NCBI GenBank assembly: GCA_038199755.1
Contig: JBBPYR010000054.1
Coordinates: forward strand, 1-22,520
DNA length: 22,520 nt
Direction of reading: 5' to 3'
Source of the DNA: JBBPYR01 sp038199755
Lineage (GTDB): Bacteria > Chloroflexota > Ktedonobacteria > Ktedonobacterales > Ktedonobacteraceae
Shown: piece by piece, positions 1 through 5,746 of the stretch
How positions within the stretch are numbered: position 1 is the first letter of the stretch
Layout of the letters: each line of letters opens with the position of its first letter
Translations under genes and position numbers: made by a program
The notes under the pieces: model-generated
Told to the model about the DNA's origin: nothing
The model's database searches: none
The model's input: only the letters and a program-made list of their open reading frames with translations

Positions 1-181
1 CACCCCCTTTTTGGGCGTTTGCCCCACCCCACGGGCGACCCAAGGGTCCCAGCCCCTCATCCGCATCCTCTCCCGCCCCTACTGAAATGAGCCTTCCCGT
101 CACCTCATCCATTCTTAACTTCATGTCTATGGGGCGCGCTAAAGCTGGCCCCTACGGGGATGGGCATGGATAATCTCGCAC
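1..181. other. Non-coding upstream region, pyrimidine-rich
   Basis: I see no convincing gene here. The first 90 bases are C-rich on the plus strand, with several short G/C runs (for example GGGCGTTTGCCC near 13-24) that could form small hairpins. A small hairpin-like element (CCCCTACGGGG) lies near 149-159. The stretch may hold the end of an upstream transcription unit, but no gene end is visible. Confidence 0.4.
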
Positions 182-211
182 TTGACAGTTTGTTGTGGAG
201 AGGCATACCAT
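182..211 (+). promoter_or_regulatory. Probable sigma-A-type promoter for the purU operon
   Basis: A perfect TTGACA (182-187) is followed after 18 bases by TACCAT (206-211), a 4/6 match to TATAAT. It sits 44 bases ahead of the purU start codon. The -35 box is strong and the -10 is weak. Confidence 0.5.
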
Positions 212-254
212 ACGGCATAGAAAACAAATTTAGAAAAGGTGGGATGGTTTTTAC

Positions 255-1136
255 GTGTCTATACAGCAAACGCAGCAAACACATCATTTGATTACGCTTT
301 TGATCTCTTGTCCCGATCAACCCGGCATCGTCGCCGCTGTTTCGCGCTTCATTTATGATAATCACGGTAATATTGTACAATCCGATCAGTACTCTACCAA
401 TCATAGCGAGGGTATGTTTTTTATGCGTGTCAGCTTTACAGAAGAGAGTTTTACGCTGACAGCGAACGAGCTACAAACGCAGTTTCAGCCTATCGCTGAC
501 GCATTTCATATGAATTGGGAGGTGCATTACACACAGCAGCGCAAACGCGGGGCGATATTTGTTTCTAAATTTGATCATTGTTTGACCGACCTGTTGTGGC
601 GTTGGAAAAGCGGCGAATTGGCAATGGATATCGTCGCGATTATCAGCAACCACCCCGATCTGCAAGAGTTGGCCGAGATGTATCATCTGCCCTATCATCA
701 TTTTCCCGTGCGCAAGGAGTCTCGTGCCAGCGACCAGCAGCGTGTGCTCTCGTTTCTGGAAGGCAGCAGGGTGGATTTTCTGATACTCGCACGCTACATG
801 CAAATTCTGGAGCCATTCTTCGTGGATGCGTATCACCATCAGATCATCAATATACACCACAGCTTCTTGCCCGCATTTGTGGGAGCCAATCCTTATGAAC
901 GGGCCTTCGAGCGAGGGGTGAAGCTGATCGGGGCAACCGCGCACTATGTGACGGCTAGCCTGGACGAAGGACCCATTATCGCCCAGGATGTCATTCACTG
1001 CAATCATCGCGATAGCACCGAAGACCTGATTCGCAAGGGTCGAGATGTCGAACGCCGTGTGCTTGCCGAGGCGGTACGCCTGCACACAGAGGATCGCGTA
1101 CTGGTCTATGGCAACAAAACTATTGTCTTTGAATAA
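255..1136 (+). CDS. purU: Formyltetrahydrofolate deformylase
   Basis: This cytosolic enzyme hydrolyses 10-formyl-THF to formate and THF. In other bacteria that balances the one-carbon pool and can supply formate to PurT. The 293-residue protein has the usual length and two-part layout: an N-terminal ACT domain (about residues 11-90, with DQPGIVAAVS at 21-30) and a formyltransferase domain (about 97-290). The catalytic Asn-His-Asp triad is visible as N199 and H201 in INIHHSFLPAF and D237 in SLDEGPI. The start is GTG at 255, preceded by AGGTGGG at 238-244; no in-frame ATG fits better. It is the first gene of a probable four-gene operon, 23 bases ahead of the next gene. No glycine-cleavage or purine genes are adjacent, so the physiological context is not obvious. 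Confidence 0.95.
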   Translation: MSIQQTQQTHHLITLLISCPDQPGIVAAVSRFIYDNHGNIVQSDQYSTNHSEGMFFMRVSFTEESFTLTANELQTQFQPIADAFHMNWEVHYTQQRKRGAIFVSKFDHCLTDLLWRWKSGELAMDIVAIISNHPDLQELAEMYHLPYHHFPVRKESRASDQQRVLSFLEGSRVDFLILARYMQILEPFFVDAYHHQIINIHHSFLPAFVGANPYERAFERGVKLIGATAHYVTASLDEGPIIAQDVIHCNHRDSTEDLIRKGRDVERRVLAEAVRLHTEDRVLVYGNKTIVFE

Positions 1137-1159
1137 AGACATTCAAGGAGAAAAAACGT

Positions 1160-2266
1160 ATGTCACAGCAGCAGGACCGGAAAGCAGAGATTGAGCAGAA
1201 GTTGGCGCGGCTGCGTGAGCTCATGATTAGCCGCTCAGTGGAGGCGGTGCTCTTGACCACCATCCCTAATACGGCCTGGATTACGGCGGGGGCGTCGCTA
1301 TATGTTGGTGAGGGTACCGATAGTGCCGCCTCATCAGTGCTGGTCACGATGGATAAAGCCTATGTAGTCAGCGATGGCGTCGAGACACCACGTCTGCGCC
1401 AGGAAGAGGGACTGGAAGCGTTTGGCTTCGAGTTTGTGATCGAGCCATGGTATGCCAAAGGCGCGTTTGTGGCGGCACAGGTCAAAGAAAAGCCCATGGG
1501 ACAGGATACAGCGGGAAACAATGTCGATATGAGTGTAGAGCTACGCCACCTGCGTTCTGTGTTTGAACCGGAAGAGGCCAAGCGCTTTCGTCGCGTCAGC
1601 GCGATCACGGCAGAGATTATGGACGAGGTGATCCGCTCCGTACGCCCAGGCATGACGGAACACGAGATATCGGGTCGACTCGCCCTAGCCAGTCGTCAAC
1701 GCGGCGGCAATGCCGTTGTCAACTTGATCGCTAGCGACGAGCGTATTTACCAGTATCGCCATCCCTTGCCGACCAGCAAAACCGTTGACCGCTACGTGAT
1801 GCTTGTGCTGTGTTTACGTCTTGATGGATTGATATCTGCGATCACCCGCCTGACTCACTTTGGCCCCTTGCCGGACGAACTACGCGCTAAAGCGCTGGCC
1901 GTTGCCGAGGTAGATGCGCGACTCATACTCGGCACCCGTGTGGGACGTTCGCTGGGAGAGATGTTTCAGCTTGCCAAACAAGCGTATCAAGATGTGGGTT
2001 ATCCAGAGGCAATCGAGGAACACCATCAGGGTGGCACGATTGCCTATCAAGCGCGTGAAATCATCGCCAACCCTGGCGACGACACGCCCATCGAGCAGAA
2101 CGAAGCCTTTGCCTGGAATCCCTCTGTGCGCGGCGTCAAGTCCGAGGACACCATTTTGCTGGGAGCGAACGGGCCAGAGGTCGTTACCGTCGTCAAAGGG
2201 TGGCCGACCTGGACCATTACCGTCGCAGGGCAAACAATAGAACGACCCGCCATCCTCGAACAGTAG
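1160..2266 (+). CDS. M24-fold (creatinase/Xaa-Pro peptidase-like) protein with lost metal ligands
   Basis: The 368-residue protein has the pita-bread fold of aminopeptidase P and creatinase: an N-terminal creatinase_N-like part (about 14-130) and a C-terminal M24 part (about 140-345). Aligning its motifs with active M24 peptidases, the first two Asp ligands are replaced (V216 and A227 in the VLCLRLDGLISAITR stretch), the Glu of the usual IEPG is Asn (N320 in FAWNPS), while a His (H289) and the last Glu (E329 in KSEDTI) remain. Two-metal peptidase chemistry is therefore unlikely. Creatinase itself is a metal-free member of the fold, so a different hydrolase activity or a non-enzymatic role is possible. 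The start ATG has AAGGAG at 1145-1150. It lies between purU and a hydrolase gene, probably co-transcribed. Substrate unknown. Confidence 0.8.
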   Translation: MSQQQDRKAEIEQKLARLRELMISRSVEAVLLTTIPNTAWITAGASLYVGEGTDSAASSVLVTMDKAYVVSDGVETPRLRQEEGLEAFGFEFVIEPWYAKGAFVAAQVKEKPMGQDTAGNNVDMSVELRHLRSVFEPEEAKRFRRVSAITAEIMDEVIRSVRPGMTEHEISGRLALASRQRGGNAVVNLIASDERIYQYRHPLPTSKTVDRYVMLVLCLRLDGLISAITRLTHFGPLPDELRAKALAVAEVDARLILGTRVGRSLGEMFQLAKQAYQDVGYPEAIEEHHQGGTIAYQAREIIANPGDDTPIEQNEAFAWNPSVRGVKSEDTILLGANGPEVVTVVKGWPTWTITVAGQTIERPAILEQ

Positions 2267-2287
2267 GGATGTCCCTCGTGGGCATCC
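2267..2287 (+). repeat. Intergenic hairpin with GGGCATCC core
   Basis: GGATG (2267-2271) and CCC (2273-2275) pair with GGG (2280-2282) and CATCC (2283-2287), with a bulged T2272 and loop TCGT. It starts at the base after the stop codon of the M24-fold gene. No T-run follows, so it is not a classical terminator; it may stabilise or process the operon mRNA. The same core occurs at 5700-5727 and 17981-18013. Confidence 0.5.
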
Positions 2288-2309
2288 TGCGCGGGAAAGA
2301 GGCACCATC

Positions 2310-3176
2310 ATGTTTGAACATCATACAGAGCAGATTAATGGCATTCGTCTGCATTATGTGAGCAGCGGGACACAGGGAACGGGGCCACTAATACTCTTTT
2401 TACACGGTTTTCCTGAGTTCTGGTATGCCTGGAAAGAGCAACTGAGCGAGTTTGGGCGCGACCACTTGGCAGTTGCGCTGGATATGCGTGGCTATAATCT
2501 TTCGGATAAGCCACAGGGTGTTGAGCAGTATCGCATGCAACTGCTCTTAGAGGACATTCGTCAACTGATTGCGCACTTGGGAGCAGAACGCTGCATTCTG
2601 GTTGGGCACGATTGGGGCGGTGCCGTGGCCTGGGCCTTCGGCATATTTTTACCGCAGCTGCTTGAGAAGCTGATCATTATTAACTCGCCGCACCCGGTCG
2701 TTTTTCAGCGCGAGTTGCGCGAGAATCCGGCGCAGCAGCAGGCAAGCCAGTATATGCTCACCTTCCGCAGTCCAGATGCCGAACAGCGCATAGGCAACAA
2801 TAGCCCCGCTGGTCTGGTGGAAGGCTCGTCGCTGGCAAGCATACTCAGCCCGGAAGACCTGGAAATGTATCAGCAGGCATGGGCACAACCCGGAGCCCTA
2901 ACCGCCGGACTGAACTACTATCGTGCCTCTCGACTTGGCCCTGAGACCGCCGAGGCAGGGCAGAAGTTACCGCCAATTAATCAGTTGCCCGTGATTACTG
3001 TGCCCACGCTAGTCATCTGGGGCGAGCAGGATAAGGCTCTCTTGACTGGCAATTTGCAAGGGCTAGATCAATACGTCGCCAACCTGACGATCAAGCCCAT
3101 ACCCGACGGTTCGCACTGGGTCATTCATGAGCAACCCGCGCTGGTCAATTCGTACATTCGCGATTTCATAGCATAG
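2310..3176 (+). CDS. Alpha/beta hydrolase, epoxide hydrolase type
   Basis: This is a 288-residue cytosolic alpha/beta-hydrolase. The oxyanion-hole motif HGFPEFWYAW (32-41), the nucleophile elbow GHDWGGAVAW with D101, a probable acid D241 (GEQDKAL) and H269 (DGSHWVIHE) give the Asp-Asp-His triad of epoxide hydrolases and haloalkane or haloacetate dehalogenases. Lid tyrosines that could activate an epoxide are Y148 and Y203 (LNYYRAS). The arginines next to the nucleophile in fluoroacetate dehalogenase are absent (HDWGG instead of HDRGA), which favours epoxide hydrolase. GGGAAAGAGG upstream supplies the ribosome site. It is the third gene of the operon, 43 bases after the M24-fold gene and 20 before the serine hydrolase. 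The true substrate cannot be read from sequence. Confidence 0.87.
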   Translation: MFEHHTEQINGIRLHYVSSGTQGTGPLILFLHGFPEFWYAWKEQLSEFGRDHLAVALDMRGYNLSDKPQGVEQYRMQLLLEDIRQLIAHLGAERCILVGHDWGGAVAWAFGIFLPQLLEKLIIINSPHPVVFQRELRENPAQQQASQYMLTFRSPDAEQRIGNNSPAGLVEGSSLASILSPEDLEMYQQAWAQPGALTAGLNYYRASRLGPETAEAGQKLPPINQLPVITVPTLVIWGEQDKALLTGNLQGLDQYVANLTIKPIPDGSHWVIHEQPALVNSYIRDFIA

Positions 3177-3196
3177 GATAACGAAGGAAGGAAGGA

Positions 3197-4960
3197 ATGC
3201 CAATGCAGGCTTCAGAAACACCGACCGTGCCACAATTACAGGGCTTCGCCGAGTTTGTACAAACGGTCATGCAAGACTGGAAGGTACAGGGGCTGGGTGT
3301 CGCCATTGTGAAAGATGCTTCCGTCATCTTTTCACAGGGTTTTGGCAAGCGCAATGTCGCGGAAAACCTGGATGTCACCCCCAACACGCTTTTCGCCATT
3401 GGCTCCTGTACCAAAGCGTTTACGACCACGGCCCTTGGTATCCTGGTCGATGAGGGCAAACTCGACTGGGATGCGCCCATTAAAACCTACCTACCCACAT
3501 TTAAGCTCCAGGATGAGTTTGCAACGCAGCGCATGACAGCCCGTGATCTTGTTTGTCATCGTTCGGGGCTACCACGGCATGACCTGATGTGGTATGGCAG
3601 CACGCGCACACAAAAAGAACTGTTTGACCGTCTTCAGTATCTTGAGCCAAGTAAAGATTTTCGTACCACGTGGCAGTACCAGAACCTCATGTATATGACG
3701 GCGGGGTACCTGATTGAGGTACTTTCGGGTCAGAGCTGGGAAGCGTTCGTGCAACAACGTATTCTGACACCCCTTGGTATGCAACAATGCAACTTTTCGG
3801 CCACAACTTCACAACAGGCGGCTGACTTCTCGCTTCCCTATAAAGAAGTAAAGGATGAGGTGCAGCTGAGCGACTTCTACAATGAAGCAGCCTTTGCCGC
3901 TATTGCACCAGCCGGAGCTATTAACGCCAGCGTGACTGATATGAGCAAGTGGGTCTTGATGCATCTGAACAAGGGCAAGCATGAGAACGGGGAGAGCGAG
4001 GGAGGCAGCACTGTCCAGATCGTCTCGGAGACACAGCTCGTACAGATGCACGCGCCACAAATGGTGATAGCAGACCCACGCAGGCATAAAGAGTTCGCGA
4101 ATTCGAGCTATGGCCTCGGCTGGTTCATTCATAGCTATCGTGGTCATGTCATGGTGGAACATGGTGGCAATATCGATGGCTTTAGCGCGCTCACCATGCT
4201 CTTCCCAGACGAAAACATTGGCATGGTGGTGCTTTCTAACATGAACGGCACTCCTGTCCCCAACATTCTTTGTTATAATATCGCTGACCGTTTGCTAGAA
4301 ATGGAACCAGTCAACTGGAATGAACAGGTCAAACAAGAGATCGCTGATGTGAAAGCGGCAATGGAGCAGAACAAAGAGAAGAGCACGGCTGATCGTATCG
4401 CTAATACCCATCCCTCGCACCAACTTGATGCTTACACTGGCGATTTCGAGCAGCCCGGCTACGGAACATTGCATGTGGAAAAACAAGATGATGCCTTGAG
4501 CATTCGCTACAACGATTTCTCTTTCACGTTAAGCCACTACCATTACGACGTTTTTGAGGCTTACATCGAACGCTTCGATCTCCATATGAAAATATTGTTC
4601 GGTGGCAATCTCAAAGGTGACATAGATACTGTGGCTATTCCATTTGAGCCGACGGTTAAGGAGATCATTTTCAAGCGTGTCGCCAGCCAACATATGAGCG
4701 AGAGAGCTTTCCTTGAACCGTTCGTGGGTACCTATGAATTTTCAGGCATCAGCATCGTCGTTTCCCTACGTGGCGAAAAGACGCTCTTCTTGACCGTCCC
4801 AGGCCAACCAGACTATGAATTACAGCCATATAAGGGTACAGCGTTCCACTTCAAAGGGCTATCCGGTTTTAGCGTCGAATTTAAGCGAGACGAAGGCGGA
4901 GCCGTGCAAGAAGCTGTCCTGACACAACCATATAGTACAGTTACCGCCAAAAGACAATAA
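3197..4960 (+). CDS. Class-C beta-lactamase-like serine hydrolase with C-terminal beta domains
   Basis: The 587-residue protein has the penicillin-binding/beta-lactamase class C fold: nucleophile motif S70-C-T-K73, Y161-Q-N163 and H322-G-G324, in the expected order over residues 15-365. The C-terminal part contains a DUF3471-like segment (about 405-495, LDAYTGDFEQPGYG) and a further beta-rich, possibly lipocalin-like segment (about 505-585). Such proteins act as esterases, D-aminopeptidases or peptidases more often than as antibiotic resistance enzymes. No signal peptide is visible, so it is probably cytosolic. Two starts are possible: ATG 3197 lies almost on top of the GGAAGGAAGG purine run, while ATG 3203 has better spacing. 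It ends the operon that begins with purU. Confidence 0.85.
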   Translation: MPMQASETPTVPQLQGFAEFVQTVMQDWKVQGLGVAIVKDASVIFSQGFGKRNVAENLDVTPNTLFAIGSCTKAFTTTALGILVDEGKLDWDAPIKTYLPTFKLQDEFATQRMTARDLVCHRSGLPRHDLMWYGSTRTQKELFDRLQYLEPSKDFRTTWQYQNLMYMTAGYLIEVLSGQSWEAFVQQRILTPLGMQQCNFSATTSQQAADFSLPYKEVKDEVQLSDFYNEAAFAAIAPAGAINASVTDMSKWVLMHLNKGKHENGESEGGSTVQIVSETQLVQMHAPQMVIADPRRHKEFANSSYGLGWFIHSYRGHVMVEHGGNIDGFSALTMLFPDENIGMVVLSNMNGTPVPNILCYNIADRLLEMEPVNWNEQVKQEIADVKAAMEQNKEKSTADRIANTHPSHQLDAYTGDFEQPGYGTLHVEKQDDALSIRYNDFSFTLSHYHYDVFEAYIERFDLHMKILFGGNLKGDIDTVAIPFEPTVKEIIFKRVASQHMSERAFLEPFVGTYEFSGISIVVSLRGEKTLFLTVPGQPDYELQPYKGTAFHFKGLSGFSVEFKRDEGGAVQEAVLTQPYSTVTAKRQ

Positions 4961-4981
4961 CGCGACTGCTCCACAGTTTCC

Positions 4982-5032
4982 ATGAGCATATTCATGCGTA
5001 TAGCAGAATTATATATATGAGTATGTTCATCC
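4982..5032 (+). repeat. Pair of dyad-containing direct repeats upstream of 5139 gene
   Basis: Two 16-base copies (4982-4997 and 5017-5032) match at 13 of 16 positions and start 35 bases apart. Each contains the dyad ATGA-N6-TCAT. They lie upstream of the predicted promoter at 5064, where activator or repressor sites could be. The stretch is A/T-rich, so chance similarity is possible. Confidence 0.3.
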
Positions 5033-5063
5033 TTGTCACATAAAAATATGGATACTTTTACAG

Positions 5064-5093
5064 TTGAAATACTCGGCAGTAGTATGTTACTAT
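5064..5093 (+). promoter_or_regulatory. Possible promoter for the 5139 gene
   Basis: TTGAAA (5064-5069, 5/6 to consensus) and TACTAT (5088-5093, 4/6) are separated by 18 bases. The predicted transcript would begin near 5100, about 40 bases before the start codon. No strong terminator is visible after the preceding gene, so read-through is also possible. Confidence 0.4.
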
Positions 5094-5138
5094 TGTAGGC
5101 GGTGGTAATGGTTTCCAAGATATGTAAGAGGAGCATTC

Positions 5139-5567
5139 ATGAGCGATACAGTTCTGCACCCCTCAATGCTAGAACCCCGCGGCATTGAACTTAGCCAGAA
5201 AGAACGTACCCAGTTAGACACAGTTATTGATCTACTTATACCGTCAGACGACGATTTTCCATCCCCATCAAGTCTTCGTTTAGCCGACGAGTTCTTGTAT
5301 CACCTCGTTCCTCGCAATGGAAATAGGGCAACACTGGTGTTGAATGAGAAGCGACTGCGCATCGTCCTCGATGACCTCAATACGTTAGCAAATGGTGATT
5401 TTTGCTGTGTAAGCACAGAGCAACAACACCAGACACTCAAAGTCCTAGAGCAACGTGATCCTGCTCTTTTCCAGGGAATATGGTCACTAGCAAATCACTG
5501 TTATTACACGTTGTTGGCAATGGCGCGACGTAGGCACAGACAAGCACCACGCTCACGCATGCACTAA
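5139..5567 (+). CDS. Gluconate 2-dehydrogenase subunit 3-like small protein (orphan)
   Basis: The 142-residue protein has the pattern of the gluconate 2-dehydrogenase subunit 3 family: LSQKERTQLDTVIDLLIPSDD (about 18-38), a central helical part, a FCCVSTEQQHQTLKVLE segment (the usual FxxLSxxEQxxxLxxLE), and a final helix with ANHCYYT near 118-124. In that family the protein is the small partner of a GMC-type or FAD-dependent dehydrogenase and often carries a Tat signal. Here there is no twin-arginine signal and no dehydrogenase gene in the window, so any catalytic partner must be encoded elsewhere. The C-terminal tail is rich in Arg and His. AAGAGGAG at 5126-5133 supports the start. The family assignment rests on motif pattern and is moderate. 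Confidence 0.6.
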   Translation: MSDTVLHPSMLEPRGIELSQKERTQLDTVIDLLIPSDDDFPSPSSLRLADEFLYHLVPRNGNRATLVLNEKRLRIVLDDLNTLANGDFCCVSTEQQHQTLKVLEQRDPALFQGIWSLANHCYYTLLAMARRRHRQAPRSRMH

Positions 5568-5628
5568 TGCTTTTATTTCTTCACCCACCACTGTAGCTAG
5601 AGCAGTTCATTGAGCACCCACAGAGAGA

Positions 5629-5651
5629 AGAGGTGCAACGATAGCACCTCT
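5629..5651 (+). terminator. Probable terminator after the 5139 gene
   Basis: AGAGGTGC (5629-5636) pairs perfectly with GCACCTCT (5644-5651) around a 7-base loop. A moderately T-rich stretch (CATGCCTTGTTTATG) follows. It lies 61 bases after the stop codon. Confidence 0.5.
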
Positions 5652-5699
5652 CATGCCTTGTTTATGAATGGTATCTTATCATGGAGATTAACGAAATAA

Positions 5700-5727
5700 G
5701 CAGGGCACCCGCAAGGGGATGCCCTGC
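5700..5727 (-). terminator. Intrinsic terminator of the kinase-like gene
   Basis: On the plus strand GCAGGGCA (5700-5707) pairs with TGCCCTGC (5720-5727), continued by CCC/GGG with one bulged A. Read on the minus strand the stem is followed by TTATTTC. It lies 20 bases beyond the stop codon of the minus-strand kinase-like gene. Its stem includes the GGGATGCCC core seen in other intergenic hairpins of this window. Confidence 0.7.
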
Positions 5728-5746
5728 TGTGTTATGCTTGTAGGGC

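Noticed and set aside
471..1142. Minus-strand open frame of 223 codons opposite purU
   Set aside because: It lies wholly antisense to a well-supported purU, has no recognisable motif and no ribosome site; it is a codon-bias shadow.
2310..3176. Alpha/beta hydrolase considered as a fluoroacetate dehalogenase
   Set aside because: The nucleophile region reads HDWGG, without the arginines that bind the carboxylate in those enzymes.
3197..4960. Serine hydrolase considered as an antibiotic-resistance beta-lactamase
   Set aside because: It lacks a visible signal peptide and carries DUF3471-type C-terminal domains, which point to an esterase or peptidase-like role.
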